Source: an uncultured Oscillospiraceae bacterium (lineage in GTDB: Bacteria; Bacillota; Clostridia; Oscillospirales; Ruminococcaceae). Taken from it: DNA of 63,395 nucleotides. Positions 1 through 8,943 of the stretch are shown here, one piece after another. The notes under the pieces were generated by a model, which worked only from the letters and a program-made list of their open reading frames with translations, did no database searches and had not been told where the DNA came from. Numbering within the stretch: the first letter of the stretch is position 1; the number at the start of each line of letters is the position of its first letter. The stretch covers positions 1-63,395 of the forward strand of contig CAKSEO010000010.1 of the NCBI GenBank assembly GCA_934446565.1, given 5' to 3'. A program made the position numbers and the translations under genes.

Positions 1-1
1 T

Positions 2-1582
2 GCTATTACGACTATTGGTAACTCTGCATTTGAGGGATGTACTGCGTTAGCAAATATTACTTTGCCTAATGCTATTAGTACAATATCCGAATATGCTTTT
101 CGGGGATGCACCGGGCTTAAAAGTGTTGATTTGCCAAATGCCACCACTAGAATTGAAAGTTATGCTTTCTATAATTGTATTAAATTAAAGAAAATCACTC
201 AAGGTGGTTTATCAGAATTAAACTATGTTGTTTCAATTGGGAAACTCGCTTTTTATAAGTGCTATAGCGAACCCGTACTAGTTCATGAAGGTTATACATT
301 AAAATTACCATCAATTACTTCAATTGCTGATGAGGGTTTTCGAAATTGTGGCTTTTTAAAGGGAATTGAGTGTGGAAATGGACTTACTAAAATTAATCCT
401 AACGCTTTCCAATCCTGTGGACAGCTCTTATACGCAGAATTTCCGAGCGCAACAAGTATAGGAGCGTCTGCGTTTGCGGGCGACCTGAATCTTGAGAAAG
501 TTGTTACATCAGAACTTGAATCAATTGGCAGCTCTGCATTTTATGATGGTTATAAAGAGGACGGTTCTGACCCCACGCGCCCCTATGTAGAACTTGAGTG
601 CCCTAAAATAAAGGATAATTGTATAATAGGTACTTCCGCATTTGAACATAGTAACATCCACGGTTTTATAACAGGCAAAAACGTTACGTTAGGAGAAAGA
701 ACTTGTGCTAATTGTCCAAAGTTAGGTTCTGCAAAAGTAAGCGCAAAAGTTATACCTGCATCTTGTTTCAACAACACTCCTGCATTAACAGAGTGTGATT
801 TAGATGGGACTGTAAGAATTGAAACCTATGCTTTTTATAGGAGTTCTGTTATTCCAAATCTAGATAACATATTATATATAGGGAGTTATGCGTTTTCCGG
901 CAATTTTGATACAGGTAAGGTGTCAATTGATAAAAATTGCACAGTAAAAGCGTCTGCTTTTTCTAGGAGCAATATAACAAGCGTCTTTATAGCCGAAAAC
1001 TCAATATTAGAGGCTGGCATTTTTAGCAGTTGTAGTAAATTAACGGTTGCCGATATGCCATTCTTGAAGAATATTCCTGCCAACACGTTCAACAACTGTA
1101 GCAACCTCGTTACAGCAAATTTTCCTAGGAATACAGACACAGTAATTGGAGCGGGTGCTTTTTCTAATTGTGGGTTTACTACTTTCGATTTGGGTAATCT
1201 CTCTAATAAAACTCATACACAAATTTCAGATGGTGCATTTAAAAATTGTAGTAAACTTTCTGAGATAACAACTTTTTCAGATACACATGTATATAAGTGG
1301 GATGTATTAGAAAAAGCTACAACTTATTATAAAAATCAAAGCGGAAACTGGGTGAAGAGTGATGAAAACTATGAACTCATGGATGATGCAAAAGGAATTT
1401 ATAATGCAATTTATGGGACTAGTTCGAATAGTAGTGACAATATATTTAGTGGTACAGCTTTAAGAACGGCTAGTGTTTATCATAACAAAAAACCGACATA
1501 TCAAACAGACGACACTCGCATAACATATGAATATTCTAATTTTAAGCCTGGAGATAATATCCCAGCATCATCAATAAATTGA
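2..1582 (+). CDS. Leucine-rich-repeat (BspA/LRR_5-type) prophage protein, 5'-truncated by window edge
   Basis: The reading frame is open from base 2, so the true start lies upstream. About 526 residues are visible. They consist of degenerate 22-24-residue repeats with the pattern I-x-x-x-A-F-x-x-C-x-x-L-x-x-(I/V), for example IGNSAFEGCTAL near the edge and ISDGAFKNCSKL near residue 400. This is the LRR_5 repeat of BspA-like adhesins. The last 100 residues are non-repetitive. The gene is AT-rich and sits directly upstream of the endolysin, so I read it as a virion surface or tail-tip protein that binds the host, not a bacterial surface protein. No membrane segment or anchor is seen in the visible part. 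The repeat family is clear; the virion role is inferred from position. Confidence 0.75.
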   Translation, partial: AITTIGNSAFEGCTALANITLPNAISTISEYAFRGCTGLKSVDLPNATTRIESYAFYNCIKLKKITQGGLSELNYVVSIGKLAFYKCYSEPVLVHEGYTLKLPSITSIADEGFRNCGFLKGIECGNGLTKINPNAFQSCGQLLYAEFPSATSIGASAFAGDLNLEKVVTSELESIGSSAFYDGYKEDGSDPTRPYVELECPKIKDNCIIGTSAFEHSNIHGFITGKNVTLGERTCANCPKLGSAKVSAKVIPASCFNNTPALTECDLDGTVRIETYAFYRSSVIPNLDNILYIGSYAFSGNFDTGKVSIDKNCTVKASAFSRSNITSVFIAENSILEAGIFSSCSKLTVADMPFLKNIPANTFNNCSNLVTANFPRNTDTVIGAGAFSNCGFTTFDLGNLSNKTHTQISDGAFKNCSKLSEITTFSDTHVYKWDVLEKATTYYKNQSGNWVKSDENYELMDDAKGIYNAIYGTSSNSSDNIFSGTALRTASVYHNKKPTYQTDDTRITYEYSNFKPGDNIPASSIN

Positions 1583-1596
1583 GGTGATAATATTAT

Positions 1597-2640
1597 ATGA
1601 TAATAACTCCTGATAAAATAATCACAATAGCAGGAATACAAATTAAACAAAAAATTATTCCAGATGGTCTTAGATGGAAAGACTCTACTAAAGCTAGAAA
1701 TGCAAAATTTTCTCCTAATGCATTGTATAAAGCAAATGTAAAAATGCCTAAAGTAAACACAGTTACAATTCATAATACTGCTGACTTAGATAATATTCAA
1801 GACGATGCTGAAAGATATACTCTTGCTACATATAATGAAAACATGGGTTCAGTAAGACCACATTTGTATGTAGATGAAAGTTCTGTTTGGCAATTGCTTG
1901 AATTTGACGAAGTAGCTTGGTGTAATGCAAGAGGCACTTATAATACTGGTGCAATAGATGATATTGCTATTGAGTGTATTATGAATGAAAATTCACAATC
2001 AGATGCGATAGCAAAAGACAAAACTGCTAGATTAGCGGCATATTTCCTACATGAAAACGATTTAGATATTTCTGCATTAAGAACGCATACTTACTGGATA
2101 AATAAAAATTTAGGACTTGACGGTAGTGTGGATTATCTCAATACTCATATTGATAAGAGGGCAACAAAAGTTTGTCCTCTTTATATTATGCCACATTGGG
2201 ATAAATTCAAAGCAACAGTTAAGAAATGTCTATTAGAATATGAAAAACCAGTAGAAAATATACCCTATAAAATTAGAAGAAGTAAAGATAATGTTGAAAG
2301 CCAAATAGGTGCTTATAATGGTTTGGAAACGGCAAAAAATATTGCCGATTATAATAGAGGATATAAAGTTTTTGACAGTTTAGGAAATTTAGTATACAAA
2401 CCTAGTGTTTATTATTCTAAATATATTACTACTAAAGATAGAACGCCAATTAAATATGTGCCAGAACGCAACGCTAAAACTATATCAAAATTACCTAAAA
2501 ATACAGAAATTATAGTTTATTTAGGCAGCAACGTTACAGCAGAAAACGGTACAATATGGGTTAAATTTACTAGTCCGGAATGTAAGAAATTTCCAAACAA
2601 GTTTGCTTATATTCCGTTTCAATATATTAAAAAGAAATAA
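1597..2640 (+). CDS. N-acetylmuramoyl-L-alanine amidase (phage endolysin)
   Basis: This 347-residue protein has an amidase_2/PGRP-like catalytic domain at about residues 50-210. Visible zinc-ligand-type motifs are TIHNTA (first His), RTHTYW (second His region) and KVCPLYI, where the third ligand, usually His or Cys, is expected. It should cut the bond between N-acetylmuramate and L-alanine of peptidoglycan at lysis. The C-terminal 130 residues look like an SH3-type cell-wall-binding module (NAKTISKLPKNTEIIVYLG, then a WVKF strand). GAGGTG lies 10 bases before the ATG. A holin-like pair follows immediately, as in a lysis cassette. The enzyme class is confident; the wall-binding role of the tail is inferred. 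Confidence 0.85.
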   Translation: MIITPDKIITIAGIQIKQKIIPDGLRWKDSTKARNAKFSPNALYKANVKMPKVNTVTIHNTADLDNIQDDAERYTLATYNENMGSVRPHLYVDESSVWQLLEFDEVAWCNARGTYNTGAIDDIAIECIMNENSQSDAIAKDKTARLAAYFLHENDLDISALRTHTYWINKNLGLDGSVDYLNTHIDKRATKVCPLYIMPHWDKFKATVKKCLLEYEKPVENIPYKIRRSKDNVESQIGAYNGLETAKNIADYNRGYKVFDSLGNLVYKPSVYYSKYITTKDRTPIKYVPERNAKTISKLPKNTEIIVYLGSNVTAENGTIWVKFTSPECKKFPNKFAYIPFQYIKKK

Positions 2641-2673
2641 ATAATAAATATAATAAAGAAAGGAAGTAAATTT

Positions 2674-3114
2674 ATGACAGATATACTTAATACAGTATTG
2701 GCGAATTTACTTATGGTTGGTGTTTTTCTTATTCCTTTAATTCTTATGCGAATGGCAGATATTATTCTTGGTGTAGCTATTGCAAAGAAGAATAGTATCT
2801 CTTGGGATTGGAGCAAATTTCTTTGGGGACTATTCTATACAGTTTGCTTTATTATAGGCACAGGTTTGTTTACCACAAGCATTAGTATGATAGAACCTAT
2901 AATTAAGCAATTTGGTATTGTTGCTGATGAAGCCACTCTGACTGCACTCAATGGAATAAGTATAGTAGCTGTATGCCTTATAATTTTAGCAATTACGGTT
3001 ACTTCTTATGGTAAGGATTGTTTTGAAAAAATCAAGACATTAGCAGGGAAGAATGAAAAAAATGATACTATAAATTCTACTATTACTACCTCTGAAAAGC
3101 GAGGTGAGTTATGA
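2674..3114 (+). CDS. Holin-like membrane protein
   Basis: This 146-residue protein has three hydrophobic segments at about residues 8-36, 49-70 and 93-112 and a polar C-terminal tail (KNEKNDTINSTITTSEKRGEL). The size, topology and position just after the endolysin fit a class I phage holin that permeabilises the membrane so the amidase reaches the wall. An AAAGGAAG ribosome site precedes the ATG. Its stop overlaps the next start by four bases (ATGA), so the two are probably translationally coupled. The holin role is inferred from topology and context; no diagnostic motif is visible. Confidence 0.65.
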   Translation: MTDILNTVLANLLMVGVFLIPLILMRMADIILGVAIAKKNSISWDWSKFLWGLFYTVCFIIGTGLFTTSISMIEPIIKQFGIVADEATLTALNGISIVAVCLIILAITVTSYGKDCFEKIKTLAGKNEKNDTINSTITTSEKRGEL

Positions 3115-3482
3115 GTATAGAATTTAATGAAAACTATCTTACTGAAATAACACAAATTGACGAAAGAAGTAAGAGTAATTCGCATAGACTAGATGAAGCT
3201 GAGGAAGATATTAAAGACCTTAAAGAAAAGAATACCACACTGATAGAAATGTCAGCCAGTATAAAAAATCTTTCGGAAGGTATTGTAGATATTAAAACTG
3301 ATGTGAAAGACATTAAACTAGATCAAAGCACTTTAAAAGATGAGGTTTCCGAATTGAAAAATTCTCCAACTAAATCAAAAGCTAAAGCATTTGATACAAT
3401 GTGGAAATTTGTTTTGACTGCTCTTGGTGGTGCGTTTGTTGGGTGGCTAATCACAACTCTTATTCCTCAATTTGCAACATAA
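3111..3482 (+). CDS. XhlA-like coiled-coil membrane protein (lysis accessory)
   Basis: This 123-residue protein begins with about 90 residues of charged heptad-like sequence (DEAEEDIKDLKEKNTTL, IVDIKTDVKDIKLDQSTLKDE) and ends with one transmembrane segment at about residues 98-120 (FVLTALGGAFVGWLITTLI). That arrangement, a soluble coiled coil with a C-terminal anchor, is the architecture of hemolysin XhlA-type proteins that partner holins in Bacillus PBSX-like prophages. It starts inside the stop codon of the holin-like gene. A hairpin 17 bases after its stop closes the lysis cassette. The family assignment is by architecture only. Confidence 0.6.
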   Translation: MSIEFNENYLTEITQIDERSKSNSHRLDEAEEDIKDLKEKNTTLIEMSASIKNLSEGIVDIKTDVKDIKLDQSTLKDEVSELKNSPTKSKAKAFDTMWKFVLTALGGAFVGWLITTLIPQFAT

Positions 3483-3499
3483 GGTTAAAATGAATTTAT

Positions 3500-3535
3500 A
3501 AGACTGCTGTATTGTATAAATAGTATGGCGGTCTT
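3500..3535 (+). terminator. Hairpin after lysis cassette
   Basis: A 12-bp stem (3500-3511 with 3524-3535, including three G-U pairs) around a 12-base loop is followed by GATTTTA. The T run is weak, so termination may be partial and the fibre genes downstream may receive read-through. Confidence 0.5.
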
Positions 3536-3559
3536 GATTTTATAGAAAGGAATGATAAT

Positions 3560-3787
3560 ATGGCTGGTGCACTTTTGAAGTATGGGAATGATTACAATAC
3601 GCCCGTTGCGGAGTTTGCTGTCACGCAAGAAAGCGATTTACAGGATTTACCCACGTCTACTACACCGGGGAAGGGTATATTTAAGGGCGTAAATGCAGTA
3701 CCAATAGGGAGTGTATGTTCTTTCGGTGATACTACCGCTGGATATGTGAGAACATTTATGCTTTTTGATACATGGATGGAAATTTGA
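3560..3787 (+). CDS. Small conserved-looking phage protein, function unknown
   Basis: This 75-residue protein has no recognisable domain. It is polar with a Gly/Thr/Pro-rich centre (TSTTPGKGIFKG) and ends in a hydrophobic patch (FMLFDTWMEI). An AAAGGAATG ribosome site precedes the ATG. It is the first gene of the fibre cassette, after the lysis-cassette hairpin and 40 bases before the large fibre gene. A small adaptor or fibre-attachment role is possible from position only. Confidence 0.55.
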   Translation: MAGALLKYGNDYNTPVAEFAVTQESDLQDLPTSTTPGKGIFKGVNAVPIGSVCSFGDTTAGYVRTFMLFDTWMEI

Positions 3788-3826
3788 TATGGAATGTAAA
3801 CTTATAAAAGAAAGGGTGAATTACAA

Positions 3827-6184
3827 ATGGATATAGCAACCCTAGCAGCAGCCAAACGATATACAAACGAAACTGTAATTGGAATGGGGGCATTAAAAGG
3901 TGCTCCATGTACGGTTAAATCTGTTACTCCTGTTACTGGTGGTAATGAAGTAATTCTTTCTTGGACAGCAACAGATGGTAGTGTAACAGAGAATAGTTTC
4001 GTTGTAAAAGATGGTGTTTCGGTTGTTGGAGTTTCTATTGATACTACAACGAATAATCTTGTTGTTGAGTTGTCTGATGGCTCTGCTAAAAATGCTGGAG
4101 TTTTGCCCAAAGGCGAAAAGGGCGACAAAGGTTTCTCCCCTACTATCGCAGAAAACCCCGACAATACAAATGAAATATATAAACTTGACATAACAAACGA
4201 GGGTAGCACATTCACTACACCAAACCTTAAAGGAACTGGCGGTGGACTTGACCCTGATAAATATTATGACAAGACACAAATAGATGCTTTTATAGAGCCA
4301 CTTGATAAAGCAAAGCATACACACGACAATAAAGAAACAGTCCTTGATAAACTTACTACAAACGATACAGGCGATACTCTCCTGTTTAATGGTAATACTA
4401 TTAAAGGTTCTGTTGAAATAGATGATACTACAACCACAGCAACTGACAAGGTTTGGTCTGCAAAGAAAACTAATGATACGTTTGAGGAAGTCAAGAAGTC
4501 TGTTGTTGACACAAACACTAGGTTTGCTGACTATGATACTTCTGTTGAAGTTGATGGTAAGATAACAACTGCTCTTATTGGTTACGAAAAAACCGAAGAT
4601 GTAGATAATAAACTTGCCGAATATGACAAGTCAACTGTTGTCGATAAAAAGATTACGGATGCTTTGGCTAACTATGATACTTCGGAAGACGTTGATAACA
4701 AACTGAAAGATTACGCAAAAACAACCGAAGTTGATACTAAAATAACAGACTTAACCACAGAATTGAAAACATGGGTCAATGGCAATGAAAGTCTTGGTAT
4801 TAAAACAGCTTTATATGTAAACAACACTTTGATGTTTTACAAAAAGCCCAATGCAACAGTAACAGATGTAGCTGATTTCACAATAAATCTTCCTGCGGAG
4901 CAGTTCTTAGACCAAGCCAATACTACATTTGTAAATAGTTTTGTTTGGAGCGAAGAGACTTATCCAAACTCAATCAACCCTAATCTTGATGGACAACCAG
5001 TTTTAGTTCTTGCTGTTAAAGGAGAAACAGAAATATCTTACAGTTTTGTGTCTATGAACGAGCTTGTCAAGATATACAAAGCAAGTACAGTAGTAAGCAC
5101 AGTTACTCTTACTATCAATGATGCTACTAACACAATTTCGGGTGAAGTTAATATCTCTGCTGATGAGGGTAATTTACTTAAAGTTGGAACAGATGGTGGT
5201 CTTTATGCAGAAGCTACTGATATTACTGGTAAAGCTGATAAGCTGACTGATACTGACATTAAAGAAAACCAAATACTTCTTGATGATGGTACTGGCAATA
5301 TCAAAGCAAGCGGCAAAGATATTTCTGAATATATTCCTGCATGGAGTGGAACTAAGGCACAGTGGGAAGCTCTTGATAAGAGTACTCTTGCAGATGGAGC
5401 AATTATTAATATAACTGACGACTTCGTAGAGAACCCTGTACAGGTCAAGACTATGCCTGACACCGCTACTGAGGGTGACGTTGTACAGTATATAGGGCTT
5501 TCAGATACAAGCTATACACATGGTTATTTCTACGAATATGCGGTTAATGAAACTGGAATTTTATCGTGGAAATACCTCCCTGTTGATGCGGTTTACAAGC
5601 CCTCAAACGAGGAAGTTCTTGATAAATTTTCTGAAAATGATGAGGGTAAGGTTCTGTATGACAATAAACCTTTAGCAAGCGACAATCTCTGGCACGGAAC
5701 TCAGGCAGAATATAACGCTCTTGGTGAGTATGATGAGAATAAGACTTACGTCATTACTGATGGTGGCGAAGAAGCTGATTTGAGCGAGGTCGTGATTGAT
5801 GATACATCGACTACATCTGAAACAAAGTCTTGGTCTGTGAAGAAGATAAATGATACTGTTGTTTTGAAAAATACTGGAGTATTAAATAAAGACGCCCCGA
5901 CATCTTCAGGAATTACAACCTTTACATTAGATATTTCCTCTTTAGGACTGACCCACGGCATATATCATTTTAAATGTTGTATAGTAGGTAATGGCAATAT
6001 CGCTTATTGTGCTGAAGGCAGTATTGGACAATATACTGGTAGTTATAGAATATCTATTGATTATAAGTCATCTCAAATCTCCAGTATCGTTATAAACGGA
6101 ACAACAATTACAGTCACAACTTCTACAGCTTATTATAATCTTAGTTTTTCTATTCAATCAATATATGATTGGATAGAGTCATAA
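3827..6184 (+). CDS. Large phage tail-fibre / receptor-binding protein
   Basis: This 785-residue protein opens with a 160-residue N-terminal region containing a short collagen-like stretch (PKGEKGDKGF near residue 105). It continues with alternating short linker motifs: IDDTTTTATDKVWSAKKTND near residue 205 and DDTSTTSETKSWSVKKIND near residue 660. Between them are repeated KITxAL-x-YxxxxDVDNKL segments (residues 235-300) of trimeric coiled-coil type. The C-terminal 100 residues, beta-rich and Ser/Thr-rich, probably form the tip domain. This organisation is typical of trimeric phage fibres in Firmicutes. The same WS-x-KK motif recurs in the fibre gene at 7862. The RBS GAAAGGGTG supports the ATG. 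Specificity cannot be read. Confidence 0.7.
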   Translation: MDIATLAAAKRYTNETVIGMGALKGAPCTVKSVTPVTGGNEVILSWTATDGSVTENSFVVKDGVSVVGVSIDTTTNNLVVELSDGSAKNAGVLPKGEKGDKGFSPTIAENPDNTNEIYKLDITNEGSTFTTPNLKGTGGGLDPDKYYDKTQIDAFIEPLDKAKHTHDNKETVLDKLTTNDTGDTLLFNGNTIKGSVEIDDTTTTATDKVWSAKKTNDTFEEVKKSVVDTNTRFADYDTSVEVDGKITTALIGYEKTEDVDNKLAEYDKSTVVDKKITDALANYDTSEDVDNKLKDYAKTTEVDTKITDLTTELKTWVNGNESLGIKTALYVNNTLMFYKKPNATVTDVADFTINLPAEQFLDQANTTFVNSFVWSEETYPNSINPNLDGQPVLVLAVKGETEISYSFVSMNELVKIYKASTVVSTVTLTINDATNTISGEVNISADEGNLLKVGTDGGLYAEATDITGKADKLTDTDIKENQILLDDGTGNIKASGKDISEYIPAWSGTKAQWEALDKSTLADGAIINITDDFVENPVQVKTMPDTATEGDVVQYIGLSDTSYTHGYFYEYAVNETGILSWKYLPVDAVYKPSNEEVLDKFSENDEGKVLYDNKPLASDNLWHGTQAEYNALGEYDENKTYVITDGGEEADLSEVVIDDTSTTSETKSWSVKKINDTVVLKNTGVLNKDAPTSSGITTFTLDISSLGLTHGIYHFKCCIVGNGNIAYCAEGSIGQYTGSYRISIDYKSSQISSIVINGTTITVTTSTAYYNLSFSIQSIYDWIES

Positions 6185-6203
6185 AAAAAGAGAGTGAAAC
6201 AAT

Positions 6204-6389
6204 ATGTCACGAGATAAGTCTTTGTATTGTTGTTTCTCTGTTCCGCAACAAAAATTTTTAACAAGTAAAAATATCAACTATGAGGTTGTGGCACTAAACC
6301 CAAATACAAAATGTACAATGTGGATTTATATGAGAAATGAAAAATTAGATAAAGCATTAAACGAATGGAGACTTGGCTCAAAGAGCTGA
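6204..6389 (+). CDS. Small protein resembling DUF5659-type phage proteins
   Basis: This 61-residue protein has the look of small phage proteins of the DUF5659 type. A Y-x-x-x-x-x-x-x-F-L-x-x-x-x-I strand (VPQQKFLTSKNINYEV) is followed by a W-I-Y-x-R-N-E-x-L strand/helix ending in ALNEWRLG. The family resemblance is by eye and weak. It is translated from an AGAGTG ribosome site 19 bases after the big fibre gene. Its last codons double as the 5' arm of a terminator hairpin, so coding and termination overlap. Confidence 0.5.
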   Translation: MSRDKSLYCCFSVPQQKFLTSKNINYEVVALNPNTKCTMWIYMRNEKLDKALNEWRLGSKS

Positions 6390-6399
6390 GTCTCTTTTT
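6368..6399 (+). terminator. Rho-independent terminator overlapping the stop of the small gene
   Basis: A 12-bp stem (6368-6379 with 6383-6394, two G-U pairs) has an AAA loop and is followed by TTTTT. The stop codon at 6387-6389 lies in the 3' arm. It isolates the homing endonuclease gene downstream from late phage transcription. Confidence 0.8.
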
Positions 6400-6455
6400 G
6401 TATATAAACGTATTTGAAAGAATGTGAAAATTGATTAGTGAAAGGTTAGGAAGTT

Positions 6456-7844
6456 ATGTTATTGACAGAAGAAGTTGACGTTGGATTAATTCCTAAAAAT
6501 ATACCATATTATGAAAATCTCGGTTATAACATTCCGAGGTCTATGGGTACAAAAAAGAAAATTGTAGTAAGACGTGGTACAAGAATAAAAGTAAAAACAA
6601 CTGATTTACCGAAATATAGTAGTTTTCAAGTTGAAGTTAGTTGTGATAATTGTGGGAAAGTCAATATGACATATTATTGCAATTATAATAGAAGTAGAGA
6701 TTTATATAATGGTAAATATTATTGTCACCATTGCATACAAAAACTATTTTATTCAGGAGAAAATCATCCTAATTGGAATGAAGATATTACATCAGAAGAA
6801 AGATTATTACAAAGACGTTATCCAGAATATTTAATTTTTGTTAAAGCCTGTCTTGCTCGTGATAATTATATTTGTCAATGTTGCGGTCAAAAGCACGGAG
6901 ACTTAAAAGTTCATCATCTTGATGGATATAATTGGTGTAAAGAAAAACGCACAGATGTGACTAATGGGATAACCTTGTGTGAAACTTGCCATAGAAATTT
7001 CCATATGCAATATGGTTCAGGAAATAATACTAAAGAACAATTTGAAGAATGGTTAGGGAAATCTATTAAAGACTTAGAAACATATAATGGTGAGTTGCCA
7101 ACTGCAAGAAAAGTATATTGTTTTGAAGATGATTTAATCATAAATAATGTAAGAAAATACTGTAAAAAAGGGGAATCGCAAATCTATTCATGTTGTAATA
7201 GAAAGATTTGTAATAAAGGAACAGATGACGAATATAGAGTTTTGTCATATAAAGGGAAACATTATTTTTGGTTAGATGAATATGAAAGCCTGTCGAAAGA
7301 AGAGGTGCAAAAAATAGTACAATCAATGATTGATTATAGCCCTAAAGAAAAAGTAGTATGCGTAACTACGGGTAAAGTGTTCGATAGTATGACGGATGGA
7401 GCTACATATTATAACAGAGGAAGAAATGGTAAAAATGGAATAAGTGCGTGTTGCAGAAGAAAACAAAAATATTCTGGCAAACTCCCTGATGGCACTCCAT
7501 TATTGTGGATGTATTTATCTGATTATAAAAAAATGTCAGAAGAAGATGTTGCAAAATGGCGTGAAGAAACAATGGCTAATATAAAAGTAAATAAGAATAA
7601 AAACGCATTACATAGCTGTAAAAAAGTTATTTGCATTACAACAAATGAAATTTTTGATTCTGTTGCCAAAGCAGGAGAATACTATCACGCCACAAAAGTT
7701 GGAGATTGTTGTAATGGCAAACGAAAAGCATCTGGGAAATTAAATAATGTACATCTTCAATGGATGTTTTATGAGGACTTTTTACAATTATCACGAGAAG
7801 AGCAACAAATAATATTAAGTAAAAGCCAAAAAATTATTAAATAA
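6456..7844 (+). CDS. Free-standing HNH homing endonuclease with three NUMOD1-like modules
   Basis: This 462-residue protein starts with a zinc-ribbon-like region (CDNC at residues 63-66, CHHC at 90-93) and GENHPNW. The HNH nuclease core follows at about residues 130-185: a CxxC pair, HH at 153-154, Asn170, and CETCHRNFH with the catalytic-type His. Three modules of about 65 residues then repeat (from about residues 205, 290 and 390). Each begins V-x-C-x-T-T-x-x-x-F-D-S or similar, has a CC-x-x-K-x-x-S-G-K core and ends in an acidic helix such as MSEEDVAKW. This matches the NUMOD1 DNA-binding repeat found on homing endonucleases. The gene sits alone between two fibre genes, behind a terminator, so it looks like an intron-less mobile gene. 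Its probable target is the fibre region of related phages. Confidence 0.85.
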   Translation: MLLTEEVDVGLIPKNIPYYENLGYNIPRSMGTKKKIVVRRGTRIKVKTTDLPKYSSFQVEVSCDNCGKVNMTYYCNYNRSRDLYNGKYYCHHCIQKLFYSGENHPNWNEDITSEERLLQRRYPEYLIFVKACLARDNYICQCCGQKHGDLKVHHLDGYNWCKEKRTDVTNGITLCETCHRNFHMQYGSGNNTKEQFEEWLGKSIKDLETYNGELPTARKVYCFEDDLIINNVRKYCKKGESQIYSCCNRKICNKGTDDEYRVLSYKGKHYFWLDEYESLSKEEVQKIVQSMIDYSPKEKVVCVTTGKVFDSMTDGATYYNRGRNGKNGISACCRRKQKYSGKLPDGTPLLWMYLSDYKKMSEEDVAKWREETMANIKVNKNKNALHSCKKVICITTNEIFDSVAKAGEYYHATKVGDCCNGKRKASGKLNNVHLQWMFYEDFLQLSREEQQIILSKSQKIIK

Positions 7845-7861
7845 GAAAGGAGAAAATAATT

Positions 7862-8659
7862 ATGAGTATTTATCAAGGAAATACGCCTGTGGCTTGTAAT
7901 TATAACATCATTTCTGGAGCAGAAATTGATGATACTGCTACTGATGTAACAGATAAGACTTGGAGTGCTAAAAAGATAGGAAGTTCTACTATCCCATATG
8001 TCTTAATTGATACTACAAAGGATATTGATTTTAATGAGTATACAGAAACAGGTTATTATACGCCTAATAAATCTTTCTCAACAGGTTGGTTCACTCACAG
8101 TATTTTAAATGCACCTACTGATGGTTGGCTTCCTGCTGGAGGCTTTGGTCTTGAAGTCAAAACTTTCGATAATACTTCAACTTCAAAATGGTTTACACAG
8201 ATACTTTATTCATATGTTGGTACAGATAATGATTCTGCTCCTATATATTCAAGAACATTCTTCTATGATGGTACAAAAACTAAATTCTCACCTTGGAAGA
8301 GAATTGCTGATATAGATGATACTAAGGTATCAGAAAATGAGGTTTGGTCATCTAAAAAAGTAAATGATAAGCTTGCAATGCTTCCTTTTAAGTGGAAGCT
8401 AATAGGAACTTCTACTCCAGAAACAGGGGCAACATCAAGCAATACTTTTAATCAAACAATGTCTGGCGGCAATCCTTTCTGTGTATATCATAGCTCTGGA
8501 ATATTCTGCTTTGGTAACGGTATTCCTGCTAACAGAGGTAAACTTTATGGAATGACTTCTGGAGCAGTTGCTTCTGTTACATATACTACAGCTGGATTAC
8601 TTACTGTTCAAGTTGGTTCTGGCACAGCATATATCTATGAAATGGAAGGAATAGGTTAA
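7862..8659 (+). CDS. Phage tail-fibre protein with pyocin-knob-like domain
   Basis: In this 265-residue protein, residues 1-45 carry the linker EIDDTATDVTDKTWSAKKIG. Residues about 50-150 resemble the pyocin-knob fold of R-pyocin and phage fibres (YTETGYYTPN, the WF-x-H segment, FFYDGTKTKFSPWKRIADI). A second linker copy, SENEVWSSKKVNDK, follows. A 90-residue Gly/Ser/Thr-rich tip, probably a small beta-sandwich, ends the protein. The domain order knob then tip suggests a receptor-binding fibre. It is preceded by AAAGGAGAA and lies 17 bases after the homing endonuclease. The knob assignment is by motif resemblance. Confidence 0.65.
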   Translation: MSIYQGNTPVACNYNIISGAEIDDTATDVTDKTWSAKKIGSSTIPYVLIDTTKDIDFNEYTETGYYTPNKSFSTGWFTHSILNAPTDGWLPAGGFGLEVKTFDNTSTSKWFTQILYSYVGTDNDSAPIYSRTFFYDGTKTKFSPWKRIADIDDTKVSENEVWSSKKVNDKLAMLPFKWKLIGTSTPETGATSSNTFNQTMSGGNPFCVYHSSGIFCFGNGIPANRGKLYGMTSGAVASVTYTTAGLLTVQVGSGTAYIYEMEGIG

Positions 8660-8671
8660 AGGGGTGATTAA

Positions 8672-8923
8672 ATGTCGGTAAATATTTTTCAGAAGTCAAC
8701 AGGTGAATTAAAACAAATTGCTGGCAATGCCCCTGTTGGCGGTAGTGGTGGAAGTGCAACATCACAAGTTATATTTTCTAAAAAGTCTGAATTTCCTACA
8801 CAGGGTCTTGCTGACAAAATATATATAGATACTGATACAAGTAAGTCTTATATTTATAAAGATGGCAACTATGTATTAGTTGGTGACGGCATGGCTACTG
8901 TTGATTGGGATACTATTGTTTAA
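8672..8923 (+). CDS. Short phage fibre-associated protein
   Basis: This 83-residue protein has a Gly/Ser linker (GGSGGSATS near residue 24). A segment then reads as a fibre docking or spacer unit: KSEFPTQGLADKIYIDTD, then YKDGNYVLVGDG. The same D-T-x-x-x-Y-x-Y-x-D pattern occurs in the neighbouring fibres. An AGGGGTG ribosome site precedes the ATG 12 bases after the previous stop. It may be a fibre-base connector or a relic of a longer fibre gene. No catalytic motif is seen. Confidence 0.55.
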   Translation: MSVNIFQKSTGELKQIAGNAPVGGSGGSATSQVIFSKKSEFPTQGLADKIYIDTDTSKSYIYKDGNYVLVGDGMATVDWDTIV

Positions 8924-8943
8924 TTTAAGAAGGAGATTTTATT

